This document shows positions 17,901 to 27,495 of a DNA stretch of 64,000 nt, one piece after another; the first letter of the stretch is position 1; the number at the start of each line of letters is the position of its first letter. Under the pieces are notes generated by a model. It was not told where the DNA came from and ran no database searches. It saw only the letters and a program-made list of their open reading frames with translations. Source of the stretch: Bellilinea sp040754815 (GTDB lineage: Bacteria; Chloroflexota; Anaerolineae; Anaerolineales; Anaerolineaceae). The position numbers and the translations under genes are program-made. The stretch is from the NCBI GenBank assembly GCA_040754815.1, contig JBFMBX010000003.1, positions 124,001-188,000 on the forward strand, given 5' to 3'.

Positions 17901-18581
17901 ATGGCCAAATTCGATGATACCACAAGGTTTCATTCCTTCGAACCCATTCCCGTTCCGGCTGAGGAGCGCCGGGTGCAAATCACCGTCGTTAATTCCCGCT
18001 TTATCGCCATTGCTGCGCCGGCATTTTCGGTTGAGGAAGCCCGGCAGTTCATTCAGCGGATACGCAATGAATTTCCCGATGCAACTCACCATGTGCCGGC
18101 CTACCTGATTGGGTATGGCTCGACGACCATTGAACATTGTAACGATGACGGCGAACCGGCGGGAACGGCAGGAAAGCCGATCTTGAGTGTTTTGAAGGGG
18201 AGCGGGATTGGAAATATTGTGCTGGTCGTGGTGCGTTATTTTGGCGGAACGAAACTGGGTACGGGCGGGTTGGTCAAAGCCTATCAGCAGGCTGCCCGGG
18301 CGGTGATTGCGGAATTACCGCTTGCTCATCAAATCAGAGTTTGCGAAGTGGAATGTGAGATTGCGTATTCGGATTTCCAAAAGGTAAAGTGGCTGATCGA
18401 GAAACACGAAGGGGTGGTGGTTAAAGAAGAATATGCTGATAAAGTAAAATTACGGATACAAATTCCGGAGGGGAAAGTGAATACCTTTGGTCAGATGCTG
18501 CGGGATGCGACCAACGGAGCGGCGATGATGAGAATCATTGAACAGGAATTGTTTGTTCTCCGCCGTTTTTCGAATCATTGA
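17901..18581 (+). CDS. YigZ/IMPACT family protein
   Basis: The protein has 226 residues from the ATG at 17901; upstream codons overlap the YciI gene. The UPF0029/IMPACT N-terminal domain shows DATHHVPAYLIG, NDDGEPAGTAGKPIL and VVVRYFGGTKLGTGGLVKAY, followed by the YigZ C-terminal domain. Eukaryotic IMPACT modulates GCN2; bacterial YigZ is of uncertain function, possibly ribosome- or RNA-related. A TATACT box ends six bases before the ATG (17889-17894), although a GAGGA at 17884-17888 could also act as a ribosome-binding site. Confidence 0.88.
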   Translation: MAKFDDTTRFHSFEPIPVPAEERRVQITVVNSRFIAIAAPAFSVEEARQFIQRIRNEFPDATHHVPAYLIGYGSTTIEHCNDDGEPAGTAGKPILSVLKGSGIGNIVLVVVRYFGGTKLGTGGLVKAYQQAARAVIAELPLAHQIRVCEVECEIAYSDFQKVKWLIEKHEGVVVKEEYADKVKLRIQIPEGKVNTFGQMLRDATNGAAMMRIIEQELFVLRRFSNH

Positions 18582-19690
18582 CTTGAGAGGCGAGCAGCTC
18601 CATCACTTCGTTGGTCATAAAACGGCGGCGGTAGTTCACCAACGCGAGCAACAAAACAAACTCAAACAGGGCGTTGATTGATGCGGAAAACTGATCGAGG
18701 TAAAAAACCAGAATGTTTACAATCGTGAGAGAAGTGGTCAGCACAATGATGGCAATACGGATTGCGTTTCTTTCATGACGGATCAGCATAAGGAGCGCGG
18801 ACGCTAAAGATAAAATCCCGATTGCTGCCTGCGTGCTGACCTTTATCATTAACCAAAAAAGAGGAATATTGGGTGGTATTGTCTGGATTACTTGAAGCAA
18901 TTTTTCTGCCTGCCCATTGGTAGATTGGATGGAAAGCAGAGTCAGATTGAATAAACCCAGAATGGAAATTACCCCATGCCAGATTAAGCCGAGAACCAAG
19001 AGACTCCATAGACGCTGTTGAGTAAAGAAACGATCAATATTCGTGATAAATTGTTTCCATGCTTTTTCAAAGGAGTTCGGTGTCTCGGGAATAACGAGGC
19101 AATTACTCTGGACAAATTCCAATAAAGAAGCAGCCAGGCGTGCCAGCGTAGTTTGTTGAGCATTCTGCGTTATGTGGGTGAGGCGTTGAATGAGGAAATT
19201 CCTTTCCTCTTCATCGAGATCTTCATCCAGATACTCTTCTAACATACTGAAAATATGATACAGGTCTTCTCTGGTCGTGTTTTGCCGGGGTTTGCGAAAT
19301 TGAAGAAAGACCAGGACAGTTAGAAGGAAAAAGGCGTAAATTAAAGGTGCGGCGGGGGGGGTAAAAATAATCATTGGATTGGGTAATGAACTTCCCAATT
19401 TCGTCAATGAAAAGACCAAACCCGATGCCGCTCAACAGGGCTGACCAGAATAATGCCCAGCGGTTGGCAAACATGAGCGGCAATAATGCGGCAACGAAGA
19501 GAAATAATCCGCCCCAAATCACATGAGCAATGTGCAGGCTGCCAAATTCTACACGCGGGTAATTGGTTAATTCCAGAAATAAACGAACGCCCAGTACCGA
19601 GGCGGCATAACCAATCAGCGCAATGAGGAGATATCGTTCCGCCAGCAATCGCCTGACCGGTAATTTTTTTCTCGACAAATTGCTGCTCAT
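18535..19690 (-). pseudogene. Polytopic membrane protein with apparent -1/+1 frameshift at a G8 run
   Basis: Two minus-strand frames make one protein. The first starts at 19690 (MSSNLSRKK), has three or four membrane segments and reaches IDEIGKFITQSNDYFYPP. The second frame resumes with APLIYAFFLLTVLVFLQF and continues through a helical cytoplasmic part and five more hydrophobic segments to 18535. They join at eight consecutive G (plus strand 19354-19361); seven would give a continuous protein of about 384 residues. I recall the GLFIDE-GKFIT-NDYF-P-AAP-IY segment as continuous in related membrane proteins. It could be a pseudogene, a sequencing error or a phase-variable tract. Function unknown. 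Confidence 0.7.
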
Positions 19691-19807
19691 CAGTCCTCGT
19701 TTCCAAATTTTTGATTTATTTTTATTATATTCTGTTTTGGAGTGTGATATACTGATCCATGATTTATACAAAAATTACCCATTAATTCCACTTCTGGAAG
19801 GTGTGCA

Positions 19808-20437
19808 ATGGAAAAAATCAATCATAGCGATGAACCTATTCGCTTATTCAAGTCCGATTTCCTCGAATTCTTTACGCATATCACACCTGTTGTGGTGGTA
19901 ATCATCTGGCTGCCCGTGGCAACATTTTTCTTTGTGCAGGGAGTTTTGATTAAACCTGCTGCAGTTTCCGTGGTGTTTATACCCTTTGGTTTTCTGCTGG
20001 GCTTGTTTTTATGGAGCCTGGCCGAGTATCTGCTCCACCGATTTTTGTTTCACTATAAACCAAAAACTCCGCAACAGGAAAAGATATTTTACCTATTTCA
20101 CGGTGTTCACCATGAGCAGCCGCAGTGTAAGACGCGTCTGGTAATGCCGCCGGTGGTGAGCATTCCGCTGGCGTTAATTTTCTATGGTTTGTATTACCTC
20201 ATTTTCAGTTTGCTTTTTGGCGCTTCCTTCATGACGGGGATGGTCTTTTCTGGATTTATCATTGGATATTTGATTTACGATATTACGCATTATGCAACTC
20301 ATCACTGGCCGATGCGTACCGGAATTTTGAAGGCTCTGAAACGCCATCATATGCGCCACCATTATAAAAATCCCAATCAACGTTTCGGGGTTTCCTCACC
20401 CTTGTGGGATTATATTTTCGGTACAGAGGGTGACTAA
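19808..20437 (+). CDS. Fatty-acid-hydroxylase/sterol-desaturase family membrane protein
   Basis: The protein has 209 residues with four or so membrane helices and the eight-His di-iron ligand pattern of the family: EYLLHRFLFHY, FHGVHHEQ, DITHYATHH and KRHHMRHHY. Family members hydroxylate or desaturate lipid acyl chains, sterols or carotenoids using oxygen. The size and order resemble FA2H-like proteins. An oxygen-dependent fold is notable if the host is anaerobic. GAAGGTG precedes the ATG. Confidence 0.85.
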   Translation: MEKINHSDEPIRLFKSDFLEFFTHITPVVVVIIWLPVATFFFVQGVLIKPAAVSVVFIPFGFLLGLFLWSLAEYLLHRFLFHYKPKTPQQEKIFYLFHGVHHEQPQCKTRLVMPPVVSIPLALIFYGLYYLIFSLLFGASFMTGMVFSGFIIGYLIYDITHYATHHWPMRTGILKALKRHHMRHHYKNPNQRFGVSSPLWDYIFGTEGD

Positions 20438-20441
20438 CAAA

Positions 20442-20470
20442 AAAGGCTGCCTGTTCAAAAGGCAGCCTTT
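20442..20470. terminator. Bidirectional terminator between convergent genes
   Basis: A 10-bp stem AAAGGCTGCC / GGCAGCCTTT with a 9-nt loop lies between the stops of the hydroxylase-like gene and gpmA. A/T runs flank both sides. Confidence 0.75.
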
Positions 20471-20490
20471 ATAAAAGTTTAGGAGGGTTG

Positions 20491-21246
20491 TTATTCCTTT
20501 TTCGCCAGACCCTGCTTTGCCACCGCTTCGGCAGCAGCTTTGACTGTTTCCTCATCGGCGAGATAGCGGCGTGAAATTACATTAAGGTTTTCGTCAAGGG
20601 CATAAGCCAGCGGAATTCCGGTAGGGATGTTTAATTCGGTGATATCTTCGTCTGAAATCTGGTCAAGATATTTGACCAAAGCCCTGAGGCTGTTACCGTG
20701 AGCAACGATGAGGATTTTTTCGCCGGCTTTCAGACGGGGAACGATTTTTTCGTTCCAATAAGGCATAACCCTTTCCAGTGTCATCTTCAGTGATTCGGTT
20801 GAAGGCAGCAACGCTGGATCTACCTTAGCATAACGCGGATCGAAGCGCGGATGGCGGGGATCATCCCACGACAGCGGTGGTGGGGGAGTGGCGTAACTTC
20901 TCCGCCAGATATGAACCTGTTCGTTGCCGTATTTGGCGGCGGTTTCGGCTTTGTTCAAGCCCTGCAATGCGCCGTAGTGACGTTCGTTGAGCTGCCAGGC
21001 GCGCTCAACCGGCAACCACATCAGATCCATCTCATCCAGAATGATCCACATGGTGCGGATGGCTCGCTTTAGAACAGAAGTGAAAACAAAATCAAAAGTA
21101 AATTTTTCAGCCAGCAATTGTTGACCGGCTAAACGCGCTTCTTCTTTTCCAATGTCGGTCAGGTCAACATCCGTCCAGCCGGTAAACCGATTTTCCAGAT
21201 TCCATAGGCTTTGACCGTGGCGAACAAGTACAAGATTTTCTTTCAT
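20491..21246 (-). CDS. gpmA: 2,3-bisphosphoglycerate-dependent phosphoglycerate mutase
   Basis: This glycolytic/gluconeogenic enzyme interconverts 3- and 2-phosphoglycerate. The protein has about 251 residues from the ATG at 21246, which follows AGGAG at 6-nt spacing; an upstream start would add 13 residues without a binding site. Catalytic His10 is in VRHGQSLWN and the second His in VAHGNSLRALVK. LNERHYGALQGLNKAETA is a gpmA signature. It lies downstream of the TspO-like gene on the same strand, 67 bp away with TTATAATC in the gap. Confidence 0.96.
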   Translation of the reverse strand: MKENLVLVRHGQSLWNLENRFTGWTDVDLTDIGKEEARLAGQQLLAEKFTFDFVFTSVLKRAIRTMWIILDEMDLMWLPVERAWQLNERHYGALQGLNKAETAAKYGNEQVHIWRRSYATPPPPLSWDDPRHPRFDPRYAKVDPALLPSTESLKMTLERVMPYWNEKIVPRLKAGEKILIVAHGNSLRALVKYLDQISDEDITELNIPTGIPLAYALDENLNVISRRYLADEETVKAAAEAVAKQGLAKKE

Positions 21247-21313
21247 GGCTTTCTCCTGAACTATCCCAAAATTTGATACAACCACGAAATGATTATAACC
21301 GAGAATTTAATGG

Positions 21314-22099
21314 TTAGCGAAAATTTTCACGATTTACTCTGCTGGAAATCAGCCTGATTTGCCGGGCACGGAGCATAGAATATAAAAGAAATACCAGAAT
21401 GAGCATTGCCGTTGTACCGGCTACATTTGCCACAAATGGTGAACCTTCCGGCTTAAACAGAATGCCCGAAAATGCCCAAACAATTACCAAAGGATAGGTA
21501 ATTTCTTTACGGAAATGAATCATGAGAAAGGCTAAAATTCCACCCACAATGATAACAAAAGAAGTCCAGAGTTCTGCGGAAAGTCCAAAGCCATTCCAAT
21601 TAAGGGTGTAAAGTAATACGCTGGCATTGGCAATCGTTGCCACCGAAATCCAACCCAAATACAGGCTAAACGGGAAGTGCAATAGACTTCGATCGCGTTG
21701 AGATACGGCGGTAAGGCCAATGCCTAAACGGGTGTAGATAATGAGTAAAGAAACCAGCAAACCGAGCATGAGAATCATCGAAAGGGGAATCATGCCATAA
21801 TGCCAGGCAAAAATCCAACCGCCATTGAACAGGTTGGCGGCGATGAACCAGCCTCCAATTTGTTCTATGTGCGGGTTGTTTTTCTGGGATGGAAGGAGTT
21901 GATACATTGCAAATGCAATCAGTGAGAGATAAATCAGACTCCAGATTGCAAAGACATATCCTGCCGGGGTAAATAACACCGGATACGAATCGGATATTTC
22001 ACCTGTGGTGCGGTTGTTGATTGGCAGGATGTTTGCCAGAGAATTGACGGCGATTGTACCGACCAAAGTAAGCAAGTTAAGCCATCTTAAAATTTTCAT
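21314..22099 (-). CDS. TspO/MBR-like tryptophan-rich membrane protein
   Basis: The protein has 261 residues and about seven hydrophobic segments. FTPAGYVFAIWSLIY and NLFNGGWIFAWHYG are TspO-like helix motifs, but it is longer than the five-helix TspO (about 160 residues), as in the extended bacterial tryptophan-rich sensory proteins. Classical TspO binds tetrapyrroles and cholesterol-like ligands. A lycopene-cyclase-like gene lies close by, divergently beyond YdcF. The ligand is not predictable from the sequence. Confidence 0.7.
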   Translation of the reverse strand: MKILRWLNLLTLVGTIAVNSLANILPINNRTTGEISDSYPVLFTPAGYVFAIWSLIYLSLIAFAMYQLLPSQKNNPHIEQIGGWFIAANLFNGGWIFAWHYGMIPLSMILMLGLLVSLLIIYTRLGIGLTAVSQRDRSLLHFPFSLYLGWISVATIANASVLLYTLNWNGFGLSAELWTSFVIIVGGILAFLMIHFRKEITYPLVIVWAFSGILFKPEGSPFVANVAGTTAMLILVFLLYSMLRARQIRLISSRVNRENFR

Positions 22100-22208
22100 C
22101 GTAGTTTTTCCTCACAATTATTTCTGGAAATAAGGTTATCATAGGTTTGGTAAGTGATGAAGGTTGTGTGTAAGGTTTTTTAAGATCCTCTCCGTTGGAG
22201 TTCACCCC

Positions 22209-23012
22209 ATGTTCGTATTTCTTTCGAAGTTTCTTCCACTGCTGGTTTATCCTTTGGGTCTGGCTTGTTTGTTGTTATTGTTCAGTTTTGTTCAAAAGAT
22301 ATCTGCTTCCGTTCGTAAATGGCTTGTTTTGACTGCTTTGTTGATCTTGTGGCTGGGAAGTAATCGCTGGGTAGCATACGGTATCATTTATTCACTGGAG
22401 AGGCAAATCAAAGCCCCCGAGACTCTGCCATCGGCTGATGTCATTGTGGTGCTGGGCGGAGGAACCGAGTCACTGGATGCACCGCGCAGCTCGGTTGAAA
22501 TCAACGGAGCCGGGGATCGGGTGCTTCATGCGGTTCGGCTTTACCGGCAAGGAGTTGCGCCATTTGTTCTGCTCAGCGGAGGGAACATTGAGTGGTTAAC
22601 TTCTCGTTCAACCACCCCGGCGCGTGAAATGGAAGAATTAATGGTATTCATGGGGGTGCCTCAATCGGCGCTGATTATTCAGGATCAATCGCAAAATACG
22701 GCTGAGGATGTTCAATATTCTGGGCAAATCATCCGGGAAAAGAAATTTGAAAGGGTCATTCTTGTCACTTCCGCTCAGCACATGCCGCGCTCGGTGGCTT
22801 TGTTTCAGGCTGAAGGAATAGAGTTTATCCCTTCGCCTACCGATTATACGATCACCGATGCGGAATGGAAAAGCCTGTGGAGTTTGAATTTTCCGGCTCA
22901 GATAATCAATTTGTTACCTAATGCGGGCTATCTTTCGATGACGACATCCGGTCTGAAAGAATATATCGGTATTCTGGTTTATTCAGTCAAGAACAGTCTC
23001 GCCGCTGAATGA
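22209..23012 (+). CDS. YdcF/DUF218 family membrane protein
   Basis: From the ATG at 22209 (GGAG at 22197-22200) the protein has 267 residues. Two N-terminal membrane helices precede a DUF218 domain with ADVIVVLGGG, RVLHAVRLYRQG, LLSGGN, NTAEDV and LVTSAQHMPRS. Members such as SanA and ElyC are implicated in cell-envelope integrity and undecaprenyl-phosphate metabolism. The enzymatic activity is not established. Confidence 0.88.
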   Translation: MFVFLSKFLPLLVYPLGLACLLLLFSFVQKISASVRKWLVLTALLILWLGSNRWVAYGIIYSLERQIKAPETLPSADVIVVLGGGTESLDAPRSSVEINGAGDRVLHAVRLYRQGVAPFVLLSGGNIEWLTSRSTTPAREMEELMVFMGVPQSALIIQDQSQNTAEDVQYSGQIIREKKFERVILVTSAQHMPRSVALFQAEGIEFIPSPTDYTITDAEWKSLWSLNFPAQIINLLPNAGYLSMTTSGLKEYIGILVYSVKNSLAAE

Positions 23013-23015
23013 ATT

Positions 23016-24170
23016 TCAAATTCTACGGAGAACTTTCAGGCGTAATAAAGCGAGCAAGAAAGGCAAAGGTGGCAGGGAAGCCAGCACTTTTAAGTCGCCT
23101 GTAAAGGTTTGATTTTCGTCCAGAAAAGCGAAGATTCGTTGGATGGGGTTGTTTTTAAAGAGTTGGGTAAAAACCTCGTCCATCTGGTTGCCGTTACGCA
23201 GCATGACTTGCAGCATAATGCTATCAAACAAGCGGTAGCGAGACGGCGAATCCGGTAATTCAAAAGGATGCCCATTTTTAAGCAGGGATTCAACGATTGC
23301 GTCGCTGTCCCGCTGAATACGCAAAAAAGCATAACCGCTGGAGGGTTTGACTCTTCCACCCAAAGTGCCGATTGCCAGAATTCGCTGACCGAGACGCCGG
23401 GGCAGGGGATGATCGGTCATCGGTATGACACCATTTTCAACCTGGCCGATCTGAAATTCTTTTATTCCTAATTGACGATGAATGTATTGCTGTAAATTAA
23501 GATTGTATTCTTCATCGGGAAGGAGATCGGTTGAAAAGAGGGTGTACTCAATTAATGCCCGATGTTCGGAAAATGGAAGGATGTACATGAAGCGCATCTG
23601 TCCATTTTGAGGTATGCGAAAATCAAACAGTGTAGGTGTTTGCGGGTCAAAGGCGGCAGCCTCTGTTTCAATTTCCCAACCACGAAAGTGTTGTTTCAGG
23701 TAGTGATATTTTTGGGGCTGGGGTTTAATTCTTTGAGGGTCGTAAAGGCTGCTAAATATCCACTCTCCCTGAAAATTTTGATCATTGACGAATAGGGTTA
23801 CAAAATTTTCCGCTTCCTGCAGGTGTGTGATTTCGCCAAATTCAAACTGGACTTGGGGTGATGAGTTTAACAGGGAGTATGTATGATGGTACAAATCAAT
23901 TCCGCGTATCAGATAATAATAATAAGGATGCAAAGAAAATACTTTTGAAAAGTTTTTTCCGAAAAAAGCCAGTTCTTGCCACGTGCGGTAGGTGGCGGCG
24001 GGATAAGGACTGGGATCTTTGGACCAGAAACACCACGTTCGGTCGTTGGAGGTTTTAGGCTGGCGATCAACAACCAAAATGGATTTATCAGGGAAGGCCC
24101 TTTGCAAGCGGACGGCTAAACTCAAACCGGCGGCTCCGCCGCCGGCAATGATGAAATTAAATGTTTTCAC
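23016..24170 (-). CDS. Lycopene cyclase family flavoprotein (CrtY/CrtL-like)
   Basis: The protein has 384 residues. The N-terminal dinucleotide motif is FIIAGGGAAGLSLAVRL, followed by the cyclase signature NDRTWCFW and, near residue 280, GGRVKPSSGYAF. These match bacterial lycopene beta-cyclases that cyclise lycopene ends using bound reduced flavin. No phytoene synthase, desaturase or other carotenoid gene is in this window, so its substrate is uncertain. The end of adenosine deaminase overlaps its start by 14 bp, so it is last in an S9 peptidase-add-cyclase unit. Confidence 0.8.
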   Translation of the reverse strand: MKTFNFIIAGGGAAGLSLAVRLQRAFPDKSILVVDRQPKTSNDRTWCFWSKDPSPYPAATYRTWQELAFFGKNFSKVFSLHPYYYYLIRGIDLYHHTYSLLNSSPQVQFEFGEITHLQEAENFVTLFVNDQNFQGEWIFSSLYDPQRIKPQPQKYHYLKQHFRGWEIETEAAAFDPQTPTLFDFRIPQNGQMRFMYILPFSEHRALIEYTLFSTDLLPDEEYNLNLQQYIHRQLGIKEFQIGQVENGVIPMTDHPLPRRLGQRILAIGTLGGRVKPSSGYAFLRIQRDSDAIVESLLKNGHPFELPDSPSRYRLFDSIMLQVMLRNGNQMDEVFTQLFKNNPIQRIFAFLDENQTFTGDLKVLASLPPLPFLLALLRLKVLRRI

Positions 24171-25188
24171 TGTTCTGGTTGAGACTTTTCTTTTTCAACA
24201 ATTCAGATTTTTGCTGGCTGGTGATGAATGCCGCTTGTAATGCGTTTTTCTGCAATTGCCGGATTTGCTCCCGGTTTAAGCCGGCTTGAGGGGCGGCTAC
24301 ATTATATTCATAGGGTAAAGTAATAGCGCTAATGCCGGGGTCATCGGTGTTGAGGGTCACACAAATGCCTTTTTCGAGGAAGAGACGGGTTGGGTGCTGC
24401 TCGTATCCGGCTACGGTGGAGGTTTGCACATTGCTGGTCAGATTAGCCTCAACAGCAATCTGGAAATGAGCCATGAAATCCAATAATGGCTCGTCCTCGA
24501 CGGCATGAACGGCATGGCCGATGCGCTCTGCACCCAATAATTTTATGGCCTGCCAGATACTGGCCGCACCGGCAGATTCGCCTGCATGGATGGTAACCCT
24601 TAAACCCGCATCTCTAACTTGCTTGAAGTGAGAGGCGTACCATTCGGCGGGATAATTGGCTTCGTCCCCTGCCAGATCTACTGCAACAAAAGCATCTTTT
24701 CGGCTGAGAATGGCTTTCAGTTCCTTTTGACAAATTTCCGGGCCGTAGGTTCGGCTGATAATTCCGATTAAATTGACAGGCAAGTCGAATTGCCGACTGG
24801 CCGAACGGACTCCATCCACAACGGCATCAATTACTGCAACAGGGTCAAGATGATGAGATTCGGCCATGAATAACGGGGAGAAACGCAATTCGGCGTAGTC
24901 AATGCCTTCATTTTTCAGGTCTTCAACACACTCGTAAGCAACGCGGCGGCAAACCTCTTCGTTGACCAGAATCTTCGTCATCCACTCAAAGCGAGCAATA
25001 AAAGCCATTACGCCGGGTTGGGCAGTGGTTACCTGCACAAAGGGGCGCAAGCCTTCCACATCGCCGGCAGGGAGGGGAAGCCCGAAGGCTTCCCCAATTT
25101 CTAAAATGGTTTGCAAGCGGACACTCCCATCCAGATGGCGGTGCAAATCAATCAAGGGAATGGTTGGGTCAATAAAATTACTGCTCAT
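24157..25188 (-). CDS. add: Adenosine deaminase
   Basis: Hydrolyses adenosine to inosine (purine salvage or catabolism), a zinc TIM-barrel enzyme in the cytoplasm. The protein has 343 residues. Zinc and substrate residues are seen in LIDLHRHLDGSV, VTIHAGES, GHAVHAV and CVTLNTDDPG. It overlaps the S9 peptidase stop region by 11 bp and the cyclase start by 14 bp. The nearby BMP-type transporter and molybdenum hydroxylase fit a nucleoside to inosine/hypoxanthine to xanthine route. Adenine deaminase-like paralogues are possible but HRHLDGS favours adenosine deaminase. Confidence 0.93.
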   Translation of the reverse strand: MSSNFIDPTIPLIDLHRHLDGSVRLQTILEIGEAFGLPLPAGDVEGLRPFVQVTTAQPGVMAFIARFEWMTKILVNEEVCRRVAYECVEDLKNEGIDYAELRFSPLFMAESHHLDPVAVIDAVVDGVRSASRQFDLPVNLIGIISRTYGPEICQKELKAILSRKDAFVAVDLAGDEANYPAEWYASHFKQVRDAGLRVTIHAGESAGAASIWQAIKLLGAERIGHAVHAVEDEPLLDFMAHFQIAVEANLTSNVQTSTVAGYEQHPTRLFLEKGICVTLNTDDPGISAITLPYEYNVAAPQAGLNREQIRQLQKNALQAAFITSQQKSELLKKKSLNQNSENI

Positions 25189-27187
25189 TTTGGAGATATT
25201 TCTTGAACCAGCGCGCGATATGATTCAGGCGTAAAATGCGCCGATCAGTCCTGCCGCCGCGTGAGAGGCCGTGGAATTCTTCTGGAAAGCGTACCATTTC
25301 GGTATCTACACCCAGCCGTTTCAGGGCAACGTAAACCTGCTCGCCCTGTTCAATGGGGCAGCGTAAATCCATTTCGTTATGAATGACCAGCGTGGGAGTT
25401 TTCGCATTGCCAATATGAGCAATAGGTGAACGCTGCCAGTAATAATCCAAAGCCTCAAAAGGTGGTTTGTCGTTCAATTCACGCTGAAAAACCCAATTGA
25501 AATCACTGGAACCCCACATGGATATAAAATTACTTACGCATCGCTGAGTTACTGCGGCGCGGAAACGATGGGTATGACCGATAATCCAGACAGTCATGTA
25601 ACCACCGTAACTTCCGCCGGTTACACCCATGCGAGAGGTATCAATATAAGGTTTTTGAGCCATGTAATCTGCCCAGGTCATCAGGTCGGCATAATCTCGG
25701 TCGCCCCAGGCGCCGTGAATTGCGGCGGTGTGTTGTTCACCATAACCGCGGCCGCCGCGAGGATTGCAAAAGTACACAACAAACCCCTGCGCTGCCAGAT
25801 AATAAAACTCATGCATGAATAACTTGCCGTATTGGGTACGCGGGCCGCCGTGGATTTCCATGATAGATGGATACTTTTTATGCGGGTTGAACTGCGGCGG
25901 CTTCAAAATCCATCCCTGAAGGTCGTTATTATCCGGTCCTTTGAACCATACTTCCTCGATTTCTCCCAAATCCACCTGATCCAAAAATTCCCGATTGAAA
26001 CGGGTGAGGATGCGATGTTGACGGGAAGGCAGGTCAATCACCATGACTTGACCGGGGTCTTCGAACGTTCCGTATAAACCGGCAATACGGTTTCCGCTCT
26101 TATCTATGCTGTGCGAATGAAATACGCCGCCTTCACCAATGACGGTGTCCAGTCCGGAGCCGTCCAGGTTGATTTTCATCAGAATACTCGAGCCATGAAG
26201 GGTTACCGGGAAATACAGGCTTTTTCCATCCGGGCTCCACAGTGGCGGATTGGTCACTGCACCGCCGATATCGTTAATTGTCCACGCGCTTACATTGAGA
26301 TCAAATGCTTCGGTCAGGTTTTTGGCCGGCTTTGAGCCGTCCAGCGGTATGACCCACAATCCGATATTTTTATAATCTTCGCCAATACCCTCCTGCGCAT
26401 AGTAGGCGAGCCACCGGCCATCTGGAGAGAAGCGAAGCGAAATCTTACTGCCGACGGGTGTCTCCAGGCGGCGCGGTTCACCGCCCCGCGAGGGCATGAT
26501 GAAAATATCATCCAGATCAGGAGTAGAGTCGGGGTCAGGGCTATGGTTTGAGATGAAAGCAATCCACTTACCGTCCGGCGACCAATCGGGTTTATTTTCG
26601 TCCCAAACGGGGTGGTCGGTTAACTGTCTGGCTTTGCCCGATTGTGCATCCACCATCCAGAGATGCCAGCGTTCGTGAGGCAGATAGCCGTAGCCATCAA
26701 GTTTGTAAAACAGCCGGGTGTAATGACGGGCAGGGGTGCTGAGGTCTTTTAAGTTGGGGTCTTTCTGGCGCTGCAGGATTTCTTTATCAATCTTTCGGAC
26801 GGTACAAAGGATTTTCTTCCCATCCGGTGACCAGAGCATATCGCCAATTTCGCCGTCTAATTGAGCAAGAGGGCGTGCCTCGCCGCCATTGGTCGGAATC
26901 AGAAAAATTGCGGGAGGTTTTTCCTTGTTCTGACGATTGGAAAGGAATGCGATCTGGGAACCATCCGGCGACCAGACGGGGTGATTGTCGCTTTGATCGC
27001 CATAAGTAAACTGGCGGGGTTTACCGCCGGCAACAGGCACAAGCCACAGGTTGGAAAACTTCTTTTCGGTTTTCCTTTCAACCCGTTGCACGCTAAGGAT
27101 AACGGCTTGTCCATCCGGTGAAATAACCGGGCTTGAAGGAACCTGAAAGAGATAAAGATCTTCGGCGGTGATCAGACGTTTTGCCAT
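25178..27187 (-). CDS. S9 family prolyl-oligopeptidase/acylaminoacyl peptidase
   Basis: The protein has 669 residues. The N-terminal two thirds is a WD40-like/TolB beta-propeller with repeated SPDG units (for example WSPDGSQIAF, WSPDGKKIL, FSPDGRWLA). The C-terminal alpha/beta hydrolase has the serine elbow GGSYGGYMT, the Asp in HNEMDLRCP and the His in EEFHGLSRGG. There is no signal peptide, so it is probably cytoplasmic and degrades short peptides. An AAGGAG lies before the ATG. It is first in the unit with add and the cyclase-like gene. Confidence 0.93.
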   Translation of the reverse strand: MAKRLITAEDLYLFQVPSSPVISPDGQAVILSVQRVERKTEKKFSNLWLVPVAGGKPRQFTYGDQSDNHPVWSPDGSQIAFLSNRQNKEKPPAIFLIPTNGGEARPLAQLDGEIGDMLWSPDGKKILCTVRKIDKEILQRQKDPNLKDLSTPARHYTRLFYKLDGYGYLPHERWHLWMVDAQSGKARQLTDHPVWDENKPDWSPDGKWIAFISNHSPDPDSTPDLDDIFIMPSRGGEPRRLETPVGSKISLRFSPDGRWLAYYAQEGIGEDYKNIGLWVIPLDGSKPAKNLTEAFDLNVSAWTINDIGGAVTNPPLWSPDGKSLYFPVTLHGSSILMKINLDGSGLDTVIGEGGVFHSHSIDKSGNRIAGLYGTFEDPGQVMVIDLPSRQHRILTRFNREFLDQVDLGEIEEVWFKGPDNNDLQGWILKPPQFNPHKKYPSIMEIHGGPRTQYGKLFMHEFYYLAAQGFVVYFCNPRGGRGYGEQHTAAIHGAWGDRDYADLMTWADYMAQKPYIDTSRMGVTGGSYGGYMTVWIIGHTHRFRAAVTQRCVSNFISMWGSSDFNWVFQRELNDKPPFEALDYYWQRSPIAHIGNAKTPTLVIHNEMDLRCPIEQGEQVYVALKRLGVDTEMVRFPEEFHGLSRGGRTDRRILRLNHIARWFKKYLQNEQ

Positions 27188-27495
27188 GATTTGCTCCTTG
27201 TGCAGTCAGGATTGCAGATAAGTGAGGGTATTATGCTCTGGGTAAAAAATTTTATTGCCCAACAACCTTGACGCTATGGTTCTAAACCTGTTTTTATTCT
27301 GTTTGAAGGGAATGGATTTATCCCCATCCAGCCACTGCTGGATTAATTTTACCCGTCTATTGTTTTTCGATACAGTCATTTGTAAAAAGAATTTGAAAAA
27401 TTACTTCCTCGAAGCGTTTTACCATAAAAATTATGCCTGATTTCTTTGTTCCGAATCAGAAATCAGGCATTTTTGAATGAGAGACCCTTTGGGAA
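27188..27495. other. Intergenic region; terminator hairpin 27433-27470
   Basis: The 308 bp between the S9 peptidase start and the molybdenum-hydroxylase stop contain no convincing ORF. A 13-bp perfect hairpin (27433-27445 with 27458-27470; ATGCCTGATTTCT) with T-runs on both sides is a likely terminator for the molybdenum-hydroxylase genes. Nothing else is recognised. Confidence 0.6.
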
